Origin: an uncultured Pelagibacteraceae bacterium
GTDB taxonomy: Bacteria; Pseudomonadota; Alphaproteobacteria; Pelagibacterales; Pelagibacteraceae
Direction of reading: 5' to 3'
Assembly (NCBI GenBank): GCA_902623495.1
Contig: CACNTW010000004.1
Span: 26,679 to 90,678, forward strand
Length of the DNA stretch: 64,000 nt
Shown here: in pieces, positions 53,738 through 62,546 of the stretch
How the letters are laid out: the number at the start of each line of letters is the position of its first letter
How positions within the stretch are numbered: the stretch's first letter is position 1
The notes under the pieces: generated by a model
What the model was told of the DNA's origin: nothing
The model's input: only the letters and a program-made list of their open reading frames with translations
Database searches by the model: none
Translations under genes and position numbers: made by a program

Positions 53738-54924
53738 TGAAACTCGTAAATTTTTTAAATAATTTATTCAAAGAAGATGGCTTTATATTAATAGATTATA
53801 ATTCTAACAGGTATGTTATAGGAAAGCCTTTGAAAGAAATTCCTATAGAATTACAGTTGTTAGATAAAAGTTTGCATAAAAAACTACTTTTCCATCCAGA
53901 TCTATATTTTGGTGAGGCATATACAAATGGTTCTTTAAGATTAAGAAATGGAAATTTAACAGAATTTCTTGATATAGCTTTTAAAAATATTGGAAGAGCA
54001 GATATTAATATTTATGGAAAGACATTAAATAAAATAAAGGGGACTTTAAAATACTTAACAAGTTTTAATAAAATTGTTAAATCTAAACAAAATGTTGCGC
54101 ATCATTATGATATTTCAGAAAAATTATATGATTTATTTCTTGATAAAAAAAGACAATATTCATGCGCATACTTCAAAAATGAAAATGACACTTTAGAAAC
54201 TGCTCAAGAAAATAAAATCAATCATATAATCAAAAAACTTCATATACAACCTAACCAAAAAGTTTTGGATATTGGATCTGGTTGGGGAACACTTGCAATT
54301 GACATTGCAAAAAAAACAAAAGCTTCAGTTACTGGAATTACACTTTCAGAAAATCAATTAAAATATAGCCAAGAAAAAGCTAAAGAATTAAATTTAGATA
54401 ATCAAGTTGAATTTAAATTAATAGATTACAGACAATTGAATGAAAAATTTGATAGGATAGTTAGCGTTGGAATGTTTGAACACGTTGGAAAAAAATTCTA
54501 TCAAACCTATTTTAATAGAGTGTCTCAAATGTTAAAACAGGATGGAGTAGCTTTGATACACACAATTGGATCGAATTTACCACCCAGAGACCCACAGCCT
54601 TGGATAACAAAATATATATTTCCTGGTGGATATACCCCTAGTTTAAGCGAAATAGCAAGGCCAATAGAGGATTCTGGACTTATAGCTACAGATATAGAGA
54701 TTTTAAGGATGCACTATGCTCATACTTTAAGAAATTGGAAAGAGAGATTTCTATCAAAAAAAGATCAAGTTTTAGAAATGTTTGACGAAAAATTTTTAAG
54801 GATGTGGGAATTTTATCTTACAAGTTGTGAAATGGCTTTTAAATGGGGAGATCAAGTTGTATTTCAACTGCAGCTAACTAAAGATATAAGATCTGTTCCT
54901 AATACTAGAGACTATATTTATTAA
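53737..54924 (+). CDS. cfa: Cyclopropane-fatty-acyl-phospholipid synthase
   Basis: Cfa methylenates unsaturated acyl chains of membrane phospholipids using AdoMet. The 395-residue protein has LLFHPDLYFGEAYTNGSLRL, NVAHHYDISEKLYDLFLDKKRQYSCAYF, the AdoMet site VLDIGSGWGTLAIDIAKK and RIVSVGMFEHVGKKFYQTYF, then PPRDPQPWITKYIFPGGYTPSLSEI. Family relatives include mycolic acid and fatty acid methyltransferases; the YSCAYF and HVG motifs fit Cfa. It is coupled to the aldolase gene by a one-base overlap. Confidence 0.92.
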   Translation: MKLVNFLNNLFKEDGFILIDYNSNRYVIGKPLKEIPIELQLLDKSLHKKLLFHPDLYFGEAYTNGSLRLRNGNLTEFLDIAFKNIGRADINIYGKTLNKIKGTLKYLTSFNKIVKSKQNVAHHYDISEKLYDLFLDKKRQYSCAYFKNENDTLETAQENKINHIIKKLHIQPNQKVLDIGSGWGTLAIDIAKKTKASVTGITLSENQLKYSQEKAKELNLDNQVEFKLIDYRQLNEKFDRIVSVGMFEHVGKKFYQTYFNRVSQMLKQDGVALIHTIGSNLPPRDPQPWITKYIFPGGYTPSLSEIARPIEDSGLIATDIEILRMHYAHTLRNWKERFLSKKDQVLEMFDEKFLRMWEFYLTSCEMAFKWGDQVVFQLQLTKDIRSVPNTRDYIY

Positions 54925-54953
54925 AAATTAGCTGATAAAGCTGTATTTCTTAA

Positions 54954-56132
54954 ATGAAAAAAAAGAAAAAAAAACCCAAAAAAAAAAATTTAAAAACAAA
55001 GATTAAAAAATCAAAAAATAAATCCAAGTCAAAAATAAAGAAAAAAAGACCAAAATTAAAAAAAAAAATAACAAAAAGATTAAATCGAAGAAAAAAAATA
55101 AAAAAAGTTAAGTTAAAGACAAGTACTGAAAAGGGTATTATTTCAAGAACGGTCAGACTTGAGGAAGATTTAAAAAATAAGTTTTCTTTCAAATTTAGTT
55201 TTAATTTATTAGCAATTGATAAATTAATACAAAAATTTTTTCAAAGTATAGAATTTAGATTAATTCGTTTTAAAGAAATAAGAGCTGAGGAAAAAAGGCA
55301 AATTAAACTTGAGAAAATTGAGCAAGCAGAAAAGGAAAAAATCGAAATTGAAAAACAAAAGAAAGCAGATGAGTTAGCTTTTTTAAAAGAAAAAGAAATC
55401 CAGTTAAAACAAGAACAAAAATTAGAAAGAGAAAGAGCAAAAGATATAAAATTATTTTTAAGAAAAGAACAGGCCATACTGAGAAAAGAGCAGGCTGAGA
55501 GACAAAAGAAATTTTTACAAGAATTAAAATTAGAAAAGCAAATAGAAAAGTTTAGAATAAGAGAGGTAAAAGAATTAGAACAACTAGAAAAATTAGCGTT
55601 AAGAGAAAAGAGAGAGGATTATTCAGGATTACAAGAGCGTATCGAAAAACTAAAATTAAAATATCAACAAATAAGAGATCAGAAAATAAGAGAACGAGTC
55701 GAGGCGCTAGGTGTAGAAACACAAGAAGGAGACGATAGAGCAAAATTACTTCAAAGAGAAAGGGAGTATACTTTAGCTAGGCAAAAAATTGAGTTTGCAC
55801 TTGAAAGCTTCTACAGAAGTGCGAATAGTTTAGTTTTTCAACTTAACAAAAGATATATAACTAAACATATGTCTATCTTGAGATGCATAGACAGAAGATT
55901 CGAAACTGGAGAGATATTTATAAAATGGGATGAGACAATTGATGATGAGTGGTTGATACTAATTTATATTAAAAATAATTCTCCAGATGAAGGTATAGTA
56001 ATTGAAGATAAAACAAATGAAGAAAAAAATATTTCACATGAATTTAAACCAAGTGAAATTTTTAAAGCCTCAGATTTAATGGTAGATTCATTAACCCAGC
56101 TGATTGCAAAAAAAAGATCTAAGAATAATTAA
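54954..56132 (+). CDS. Lysine-rich coiled-coil protein of unknown function
   Basis: I do not recognise this family. The first 61 of 392 residues include 36 Lys/Arg (MKKKKKKPKKK..., KKRPKLKKKITKRLNRRKK). Residues of about 110-270 are an almost uninterrupted E/K/Q/R heptad region (EKRQIKLEKIEQAEKEKIEI), predicted coiled coil. The last 120 residues look globular (ALESFYRSANSLVFQLNKRYITK, EIFIKWDETIDDEWLILIYIKNN). No signal peptide or clear membrane helix. Nucleic-acid binding through the tail is plausible but only inferred. It follows cfa with 29 bases and shares a TTAA stop with the next gene. Confidence 0.75.
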   Translation: MKKKKKKPKKKNLKTKIKKSKNKSKSKIKKKRPKLKKKITKRLNRRKKIKKVKLKTSTEKGIISRTVRLEEDLKNKFSFKFSFNLLAIDKLIQKFFQSIEFRLIRFKEIRAEEKRQIKLEKIEQAEKEKIEIEKQKKADELAFLKEKEIQLKQEQKLERERAKDIKLFLRKEQAILRKEQAERQKKFLQELKLEKQIEKFRIREVKELEQLEKLALREKREDYSGLQERIEKLKLKYQQIRDQKIRERVEALGVETQEGDDRAKLLQREREYTLARQKIEFALESFYRSANSLVFQLNKRYITKHMSILRCIDRRFETGEIFIKWDETIDDEWLILIYIKNNSPDEGIVIEDKTNEEKNISHEFKPSEIFKASDLMVDSLTQLIAKKRSKNN

Positions 56133-56677
56133 ATTTGTTGGTCTTTGATAATTTTTTCTATTAACTTTATATTTTCTCCACTTTTGATTAATGGATAAAT
56201 AGATTTTGCTTTTCTCAAGTCATCAACTGCTTTTTCATATTCCTTTAAGCCTAAGTATATTTGCGCTCGTCCTGATAATGCTCCAAAATGTCTTGGCTCT
56301 AGATCTAAAACTTTTTCAATATCATCTAACGATTTCTCATAATCACCCAATATAAATAGTAATGTTGCTCTCTTATTCCAACCCTCCGCCCATTTTGGGT
56401 CCTCATTAATTACGTCTGTAAATAGTTTTAATGCCATTCTATACTGCTGATGATACATGGAATAAGTTCCGTTTTCTAATTTGTTCGTCAGATAATCATT
56501 GTTTGGGTGTCTTGTCCATTTATTCCAAATTTGATCCTCTAGTTTTTCTGCTTGTTGTAAATTTTTTGCGTTAAGCAATTCTTTAAACAATATATTTAAA
56601 TTGTCTGAATATACATTATTTGTACTGACAAATAAAAATATAATTATAAAACTTATGTGTTTTTTAATCACTGACAT
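56129..56677 (-). CDS. Secreted TPR-repeat protein
   Basis: Probable periplasmic scaffold protein. The 182-residue sequence has a signal peptide (IKKHISFIIIFLFVSTNNVYS) and three or so tetratricopeptide repeats, for example PKWAEGWNKRATLLFILGDYEKSLDDIEKVLDLEPRHFGALSGRAQIYLGLKEYEKAVDDLRKA. Its start lies 14 bases inside the ScfR-type regulator gene. Function and partner are unknown. Confidence 0.85.
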   Translation of the reverse strand: MSVIKKHISFIIIFLFVSTNNVYSDNLNILFKELLNAKNLQQAEKLEDQIWNKWTRHPNNDYLTNKLENGTYSMYHQQYRMALKLFTDVINEDPKWAEGWNKRATLLFILGDYEKSLDDIEKVLDLEPRHFGALSGRAQIYLGLKEYEKAVDDLRKAKSIYPLIKSGENIKLIEKIIKDQQI

Positions 56678-58088
56678 ATACAGATACTCCTCTAGAATTA
56701 ATGTCTACATCAAACTTTTTATGTAATGGGGGAAAAGCTCTTTGAGAACAATCCAGTCTATCACAAGTTCTACATGAAACCCCAACAGGTATCTCTGATT
56801 TTTTATCATTCAAATCTAAGTTTTCCGTATAAACAAAATCTCTTGCATATTTGGCTTCACATCCAAGCCCAATAGATAACATACTTTTTTTTTGTCCATA
56901 TCTTCCTATACCTTTTTCAACAGTTCTTGCGATACATACATACTTTTCACCATTAGTCATTTTACTTACTGCAGCCTGAATAACACCAGGTCTAGAAAAA
57001 GCTGAATACACATTCCATCGAGGACAAGCACCGCCATAACGCGGTATTTCAATGCCTGACAATGAAAATCTTTTTGAAATATTACCAGCGACATCAACTC
57101 TCAAAAAATGGAAAGGAACTCCAGGTAATTTTGGATCATTCAAACATGTTACTCTATGTGTGACTTGTTCAAATGAAGTTGCAAAAGTATTTTGCAACAA
57201 CTCTAAATCATATTTAAGCTTTTTACATTCTGAGTGAAATAATTTATAGGGCATTAAAATTGCTGCACCACAATAATTTAATAAAGCAACTTTTGTTAAT
57301 TTTTTCGATTCTTCATTTGGATAATTAAAAGTATCAAGATAAGAATTTATTATATCGCTGGCTCCCTCTTGTACAATTTGAGCTGCAGCATGTAATTTCT
57401 TTGTTTCCAAAGACAAATAATCAGACAACAGCAACTTTCTATTTTTTTTATCATAAATTTTTGAAAATGGTTTTCCTTCTTCAGGAATTATATCTTGTAC
57501 TTCAATTTTATACTCTGATTTTAAATAATCACATAAAGCAATATATCTTGTTCTATTATTTTGTTTTATTTGTTCAAAGATTTGATTTGCAAATTCTTCT
57601 AGTTTTGGAAAAAAATTTCTATTTTCTTGCAAAAAATCTGAAATTACTTCTCCAGGAAAAGAATTTTTTCTATTATCTACAATTTTTCCGGAAAGTTTTT
57701 CAATTTTGTTAACCAATTCATGATCTTTTTTTTTCAAAATGTCTCCTAATCTTATTAGAGCTTTACCAATTTTTGGATTACTATTTGCTAAATCTTTAAC
57801 TTCTGGACCAACTATATCCAAATCTTCAAAAAGTTGATCATCAAGCAATTCTGAAATTGTGTTGACCATATTGATATCTGATTTATTTGTTAGATCGCTA
57901 ATGTTGATGCTTAACTCATCACAAATTTTTAAAAGTAATTCCCCGTCAATTTTTCTTTTACCTCCCTCGATTAAAGCTAAATAACTTGGTGAAATGTTAA
58001 GTTGTGAAGCTAGTTTATTTGCCTGCATACCTAGCTGTCTTCTAAAAGCTTTTATTTTTGGACCAATATTTAATTCTACTTGACTCAT
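56664..58088 (-). CDS. XRE-family transcriptional regulator of the ScfR/RamB type
   Basis: This family uses short-chain acyl-CoA-like signals to control acetate/propionate and glyoxylate genes; RamB of corynebacteria represses aceA/aceB. The 474-residue protein has an N-terminal helix-turn-helix (IKAFRRQLGMQANKLASQLNISPSYLALIEGGKRKI), a central IrrE-like region (KKLHAAAQIVQEGASDIIN) and the C-terminal DUF2083 part (GGACPRWNVYSAFSRPGVIQ, then VGVSCRTCDRLDCSQRAFPPL). It is divergent from aceA, and RamB-like sites lie between. Control of aceA is a strong inference. Confidence 0.9.
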   Translation of the reverse strand: MSQVELNIGPKIKAFRRQLGMQANKLASQLNISPSYLALIEGGKRKIDGELLLKICDELSINISDLTNKSDINMVNTISELLDDQLFEDLDIVGPEVKDLANSNPKIGKALIRLGDILKKKDHELVNKIEKLSGKIVDNRKNSFPGEVISDFLQENRNFFPKLEEFANQIFEQIKQNNRTRYIALCDYLKSEYKIEVQDIIPEEGKPFSKIYDKKNRKLLLSDYLSLETKKLHAAAQIVQEGASDIINSYLDTFNYPNEESKKLTKVALLNYCGAAILMPYKLFHSECKKLKYDLELLQNTFATSFEQVTHRVTCLNDPKLPGVPFHFLRVDVAGNISKRFSLSGIEIPRYGGACPRWNVYSAFSRPGVIQAAVSKMTNGEKYVCIARTVEKGIGRYGQKKSMLSIGLGCEAKYARDFVYTENLDLNDKKSEIPVGVSCRTCDRLDCSQRAFPPLHKKFDVDINSRGVSVYVSD

Positions 58089-58094
58089 TTACTA

Positions 58095-58125
58095 TTTGTA
58101 AACTTTGTAAATTATTATTTACAAA
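58095..58125. promoter_or_regulatory. RamB/ScfR-like operator, regulator-proximal
   Basis: TTTGTAAACTTTGTAAA (58095-58111) followed by TTTACAAA (58118-58125). AAACTTTGTAAA (58100-58111) matches the known RamB site AAACTTTGCAAA at 11 of 12 positions. It lies 7 bases before the regulator ATG and could give autoregulation. Confidence 0.6.
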
Positions 58126-58137
58126 AAATTTATTGTA

Positions 58138-58166
58138 TTTACTAGACTTTTAACATTTTTTATAGA
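58138..58166 (+). promoter_or_regulatory. Predicted promoter of the 53-codon ORF and aceA
   Basis: TTTACT (58138-58143), 17-base spacer, TATAGA (58161-58166). The start of transcription would fall near 58173, inside the second operator cluster, a good place for repression. Confidence 0.5.
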
Positions 58167-58198
58167 TTTTGTAAATATTGTAAATTATAAACTTTACA
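58167..58198. promoter_or_regulatory. RamB/ScfR-like operator, aceA-proximal
   Basis: TTTTGTAAATATTGTAAATTATAAACTTTACA holds direct and inverted copies of TTGTAAA/AAACTTTRC. It immediately follows the -10 box and covers the predicted transcription start, with its last base at the start codon of the small ORF. Confidence 0.55.
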
Positions 58199-58359
58199 TG
58201 GATAAAAATACTTTAAAAAACACTGAAACTAGTTCTCAAACTACAAATCACCAAGAGCATCAAGAGCATAGAAGCAGAGGGGTTTATATAAGAGATGACC
58301 ACTGCGATTGGGGATCAAGTGGAATGAATGAGTTTACTGAAGAATATAGCGAAAAGTAA
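58198..58359 (+). CDS. Small 53-residue ORF upstream of aceA
   Basis: This ORF is too short for the supplied track. It encodes [53 protein letters not shown], a hydrophilic protein with His/Glu/Gln repeats (HQEHQEH) and a conserved-looking [10 protein letters not shown]. It lies between the operator and aceA, 26 bases before the aceA ATG, so it would be co-transcribed. No Shine-Dalgarno is visible before its ATG. I do not recognise the family; a metal-binding or regulatory peptide is possible, as is a non-coding leader. Confidence 0.55.
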   Translation: MDKNTLKNTETSSQTTNHQEHQEHRSRGVYIRDDHCDWGSSGMNEFTEEYSEK

Positions 58360-58385
58360 AAAGAATTAGTTTTAAAGGAGAAATA

Positions 58386-59660
58386 ATGTCAGCAGAGAAA
58401 ATCTCGTACGAGTTGAAAAGATTTGCAGGAATACAAAGGGATTATAAGCCAGAAGAAGTTGAAAGGTTAAGAGGATCCATTAAAATTGAGTATTCAATGT
58501 GCAAACAGCAATCTCAAAAACTTTGGGGATTGTTAAATACAGAGCCATATGTAAACACACTTGGGTCTTTGTCGGGAAATCAAGCTGTTCAACATGCAAA
58601 AGCAGGTTTAAAAGCAATTTATTTAAGTGGTTGGCAAGTTGCAGCAGACGCAAACAGTGCTGGTGAAATGTACCCTGATCAATCTTTATATCCTTACGAC
58701 AGCGCACCTAAATTAGTTGAGACTATGAATAATTCTTTAATTAGAGCTGATCAAATTCAACATATGGAAATAGCAGATGGAGATATGAAAAGCAGCGAAA
58801 GAACTGATTACATGTTGCCAATTATTGCAGATGGCGAAGCAGGATTTGGCGGGCCGTTAAATGTATTTGAGCTAACAAAAAAATTTATAAAAGCTGGCGC
58901 AGCCGGAGTTCATTTTGAAGACCAACTAGCTAGTGAAAAAAAATGTGGACATATGGGTGGTAAGGTACTTGTTCCTACTGGAACCATGGTCCGAAATCTA
59001 AAAGCAGCAAGATTGGCAGCTGATATTGCCGACGTTCCTCTCATTATTCTTGCAAGAACAGATGCCAACGCTGCGAAACTAATAACAAACGATTTTGATG
59101 AAAATGACAAACCGTTTTTAACAGGAGGAAGATCACCTGAAGGTTTTTATTATGTAAAAGATGGTATTGATCAAGCAATCTCAAGAGGGTTAGCTTATGC
59201 ACCTTACGCGGATCTAATATGGTGTGAAACTGCAACACCTAATTTAGAAGAAGCAAAAAAGTTTGCTGATGCAATACATGCAAAATTTCCTGGTAAGATG
59301 TTAGCTTATAATTGTTCTCCATCATTTAATTGGAAGAAACATTTATCTGATGATGAGATTGCAACATTTCAAACTAAAATTGGAATGATGGGATATAAAT
59401 TTCAATTTATAACTTTAGCAGGTTTCCATACGCAAAATATTGCTATTTTCGAGCTTGCAGAGAAATATAAAAAGGAAGGTATGACTGCTTACTCTAGAAT
59501 ACAACAAAATGAATTTGCTAGAGAAAAAGATGGATATACCAGTGTTAAACATCAACGAGAAGTTGGAACTTCTTATTTTGATGCAGTTTCCAATACAATA
59601 AGTTCTGGAAAGAGCTCTACAACAGCAATGGAAGGCTCAACAGAATCTGAGCAATTTTAA
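58386..59660 (+). CDS. aceA: Isocitrate lyase
   Basis: AceA cleaves isocitrate to glyoxylate and succinate, the entry to the glyoxylate shunt. The 424-residue protein has [69 protein letters not shown], the catalytic [27 protein letters not shown] and [19 protein letters not shown] lies 6 bases before the ATG. The gene is divergent from the ScfR/RamB-type regulator and its TAA stop overlaps the convergent djlA-like gene in a TTAA. Confidence 0.97.
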   Translation: MSAEKISYELKRFAGIQRDYKPEEVERLRGSIKIEYSMCKQQSQKLWGLLNTEPYVNTLGSLSGNQAVQHAKAGLKAIYLSGWQVAADANSAGEMYPDQSLYPYDSAPKLVETMNNSLIRADQIQHMEIADGDMKSSERTDYMLPIIADGEAGFGGPLNVFELTKKFIKAGAAGVHFEDQLASEKKCGHMGGKVLVPTGTMVRNLKAARLAADIADVPLIILARTDANAAKLITNDFDENDKPFLTGGRSPEGFYYVKDGIDQAISRGLAYAPYADLIWCETATPNLEEAKKFADAIHAKFPGKMLAYNCSPSFNWKKHLSDDEIATFQTKIGMMGYKFQFITLAGFHTQNIAIFELAEKYKKEGMTAYSRIQQNEFAREKDGYTSVKHQREVGTSYFDAVSNTISSGKSSTTAMEGSTESEQF

Positions 59661-60376
59661 TTACTTTTTAGCTTTTGAATTTGATCCCAGGCTGAATTAA
59701 TAGCTCTCATTTTCTTTTTACTTTCCTCAATAACTTCTTGAGGAACTCCTTTACTTAGAAGTAAGTCAGGATGATGTTCTTTACTTAATTTTAAATATCT
59801 TTTTCTAATATCTGTAAGATTATCATCAGGTTTGCTCTCTAATACCACATATGGATTGAGTTTATCTGATGATTTCCTACCCTCAACTATTCCATTGAAC
59901 TGGGCATCACTAAGACCAAATAGTTGAGAAACATGTTGTATCATCCTAAATTCTTGATCACTTATATTTCCATCAGCTTCTGCAATATAAAATAATATAT
60001 TAATGACTTCCTCCAACACATTTATATTTCCCTGATAGATCTGAGCTATTTGTTTTGCATATGGTTCGTAACCAGTGCTTTCTTCTTTAGCTTTATTAAA
60101 AATTTTTCCAACTTGATCTAATTCATGTTCTGGAATTTTTAGTTTATCTTTTACCGCTATTAGTTCCTCTCTACTAACCTGACCGTCTGCTTTACTTAGT
60201 TTAGCTGATAAAACTATAAGAGCTAATGCAAAAACTTGTTGAGGTTGCGCAAAAGATTTAAATGACGATCTTGATCTTGATACTTTTCCACCAATTAAGG
60301 AACCTAATAGCATCCCAAAAGGTCCTCCTAAAGAAAAACCGATCATCCCACCAATTAAACTTCCCCAGATAGACAT
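59657..60376 (-). CDS. djlA: DjlA-like co-chaperone: TerB-type domain plus C-terminal J domain
   Basis: DjlA proteins are membrane-anchored DnaJ relatives that stimulate DnaK. The 239-residue protein has a glycine-rich N-terminal hydrophobic segment ([27 protein letters not shown]), a TerB-like acidic helical domain ([48 protein letters not shown]) and a J domain at the end ([25 protein letters not shown]) with the HPD motif. It is convergent with aceA. Confidence 0.88.
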   Translation of the reverse strand: MSIWGSLIGGMIGFSLGGPFGMLLGSLIGGKVSRSRSSFKSFAQPQQVFALALIVLSAKLSKADGQVSREELIAVKDKLKIPEHELDQVGKIFNKAKEESTGYEPYAKQIAQIYQGNINVLEEVINILFYIAEADGNISDQEFRMIQHVSQLFGLSDAQFNGIVEGRKSSDKLNPYVVLESKPDDNLTDIRKRYLKLSKEHHPDLLLSKGVPQEVIEESKKKMRAINSAWDQIQKLKSN

Positions 60377-60408
60377 ATAAAAAAAATTTAATATAATTTA
60401 ATATATTT

Positions 60409-60702
60409 ATGTTCTCAACTTTTTTAACTTTAACATTTTTATTTTTAATGTTTATGTGGTCATTGGCCTGGGTAAATTATTACAATAAGCTAGATAAAAG
60501 ATTTGGTTCATCTTTATGGAGATGGAGTTATGATTATCCAGTGCCAGGTGATAGAGACATTTCTTTTCTTGATGATAAAAAATTTGTTATTTTAAGAAGA
60601 AAGAGAAATAGAGCAGTTACAGTTATGTATTTTATTTTATTTTTCTCTTTTTTTATATTTTTATCTTTTGTAACCCAGATTTTATACGCTATTCAACATT
60701 AG
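60409..60702 (+). CDS. Small two-helix membrane protein
   Basis: Unrecognised family. The 97-residue protein has an N-terminal membrane helix (FSTFLTLTFLFLMFMWSLAWVNYY), a charged middle (NKLDKRFGSSLWRWSYDYPVPGDRDISFLDDKKFVILRRKRNRA) and a C-terminal helix (TVMYFILFFSFFIFLSFVTQILYAI). Both ends hydrophobic with a basic stretch before the second helix suggest a membrane hairpin. Its TAG stop overlaps the convergent DUF393 gene in a TTAG. Confidence 0.7.
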   Translation: MFSTFLTLTFLFLMFMWSLAWVNYYNKLDKRFGSSLWRWSYDYPVPGDRDISFLDDKKFVILRRKRNRAVTVMYFILFFSFFIFLSFVTQILYAIQH

Positions 60703-61049
60703 TTTAGTTGGTGTCTATTTTTTAAATACAAAAAGAACGCTACAATTTCATATCCGACATAAAATAATTGGTAAATGACTGGGACTTTAAAAAATTTATA
60801 AAGAAACTTGTATTTTGGAATATTTTTCCAAATAAGTAAAAAAGCATCAATACCCACATAGATTTTTCCATCTTGTTCTACATGTAGTCGTCTTAGAAGC
60901 TCTTTATCAGTTTTTTTTGTTTCTAGTTCAGCATTTTTATTTTTAGTAATGTCTATCCAATTCAAATTTTCTATTTTTTCTTTTTTATAAATATTAATTT
61001 CTGCTCTGCAGATTTTGCATGAATTGTTAAAAAAAACCTTCATAATCAA
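60699..61049 (-). CDS. DUF393 (DCC family) thioredoxin-like protein
   Basis: DCC proteins have a thiol-disulfide oxidoreductase fold and are named for a D-x-x-C-x-x-C motif. Here the 116-residue protein has VFFNNSCKICRAEINIYKK at the N-terminus, with CKIC in the active-site position and Asn-Ser in place of the usual Asp-Gly. Further on come GKIYVGIDAFLLIWKNIPKY and a hydrophobic C-terminal end. Its function is unknown. It is convergent with the previous gene and divergent from tldD. Confidence 0.85.
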   Translation of the reverse strand: MIMKVFFNNSCKICRAEINIYKKEKIENLNWIDITKNKNAELETKKTDKELLRRLHVEQDGKIYVGIDAFLLIWKNIPKYKFLYKFFKVPVIYQLFYVGYEIVAFFLYLKNRHQLN

Positions 61050-61128
61050 ACTATATTTGAATATTTTATTTTTACAAATGTGCCAAATAAGCAGTTGATA
61101 TATTAATAATCACTACTACATTCTTCAA

Positions 61129-62541
61129 ATGTCAAATTTCTTCAAAGATACAGATATAGATACATCACAAGCTGAAGCAATTGTTACCGAAACCTTAAAA
61201 AATTGTGACGACGGAGAATTATATTTAGAAAATCATAAATCAGAGTCTATTGTTTTAGATGATAATAAAATAAAGAGCTCAACTTATAACTCTGATCAAG
61301 GATATGGTTTCAGAGCTGTAACAGGAGAAGTTGTTGCATACTCTCATTCTAATGATATTTCAAAGGAATCATTAAGAAAATCAAGCGAGAATTTAAAAGA
61401 TACGTTAAAGTCAAAAAAAGGAACCTATAATCATGAAATTCCTAAAACTAATAGCAAATATTACGAAAACATTAATCCTATTGAAAGCAAGACCTTCGAC
61501 TCAAAGATAGATTTACTGAACAGTGTTAATAACTATTTAAGATCAAAAGGCTCAATTGTAAATCAAGTAACTGCAAATTTTTTAGGTGAACATAAATCAA
61601 TAGAAATTATTAGGTCTGATAATCAAGTTTTGAAAGATGATAGACCATTAGTCAGATTCAACGTTTCTGTAGTATTAGAGAAAGATGGAAAAAAAGAAAC
61701 AGGTGTTTATGGAGTTGGAGGAAGACAAAGTTATGATGATTATCTAAAAGAAGGAAGCTGGAAAGATGTTTGTGATGAAGCTTTTAGAATCGCAAATGTG
61801 AATTTAGAAAGCAAACCAGCTCCAGCAGGAGAAATGAAAGTTGTTTTAGGTCCTGGATGGCCGGCAATTTTAATTCACGAAGCGATTGGACATGGTCTTG
61901 AGGGAGATTTTAATAGAAAAAAAACTTCAGCTTTTCATAATTTAATGGGGCAGCAAGTAGCTAGCGAAGGAGTTACGATTGTAGATGACGGCACCTTACA
62001 TCAAAGAAGAGGAAGTTTAACGATAGATGATGAAGGAACGCCTACTGAAAATACAGTTTTAATAGAAAATGGAATTTTAAAAAACTATATGCAAGACCGT
62101 TTAAACGCTCGTTTGATGGGAACTAAGTCAACAGGTAGTGGAAGAAGAGAAAGTTATAAACATGTGGTTTTACCAAGAATGAGAAATACAATGATGTTGT
62201 CAGGTAAATATTCGCAAGATGAAATGATAAGTTCAGTTGATAAAGGTATTTTCGCTGTAAGTTTTGGGGGAGGACAAGTAGACATAACTTCAGGAAAATT
62301 TGTATTTAATTGCACAGAAGCATACGAAATCAATAATGGTAAAATTGGATCACCAATCAAAGGTGCTACATTAATTGGAGATGGACCGTCAATTTTAAAA
62401 GAAGTTTCGTTAGTTGGTAATGATATGAAATTAGATCCAGGTATAGGGACATGCGGGAAAGCTGGACAAGGTGTTCCAGTAGGAGTAGCCCAGCCATCAA
62501 TTCTTATAAATAAGATGACCGTTGGTGGGACAAAACTTTAA
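61129..62541 (+). CDS. tldD: Metalloprotease TldD
   Basis: TldD forms a heterodimer with TldE/PmbA that degrades unfolded peptides and matures certain modified peptides such as microcin B17. The 470-residue protein has the metal motif ILIHEAIGHGLEGDF (HExxxH), GTPTENTVLIENGILKNYMQDRLNARLMG, SGRRESYKHVVLPRMRNTMM and the C-terminal GICGKAGQGVPVGVAQPSILI-like GTCGKAGQGVPVG. It lies five bases upstream of pmbA, as often seen. Confidence 0.96.
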   Translation: MSNFFKDTDIDTSQAEAIVTETLKNCDDGELYLENHKSESIVLDDNKIKSSTYNSDQGYGFRAVTGEVVAYSHSNDISKESLRKSSENLKDTLKSKKGTYNHEIPKTNSKYYENINPIESKTFDSKIDLLNSVNNYLRSKGSIVNQVTANFLGEHKSIEIIRSDNQVLKDDRPLVRFNVSVVLEKDGKKETGVYGVGGRQSYDDYLKEGSWKDVCDEAFRIANVNLESKPAPAGEMKVVLGPGWPAILIHEAIGHGLEGDFNRKKTSAFHNLMGQQVASEGVTIVDDGTLHQRRGSLTIDDEGTPTENTVLIENGILKNYMQDRLNARLMGTKSTGSGRRESYKHVVLPRMRNTMMLSGKYSQDEMISSVDKGIFAVSFGGGQVDITSGKFVFNCTEAYEINNGKIGSPIKGATLIGDGPSILKEVSLVGNDMKLDPGIGTCGKAGQGVPVGVAQPSILINKMTVGGTKL

Positions 62542-62546
62542 TATAA

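Noticed and set aside
54950-55192. Minus-strand ORF of Phe/Leu-rich residues
   Set aside because: It is the complement of the A-rich codons of the lysine-rich gene on the plus strand; no start signals and no realistic protein composition.
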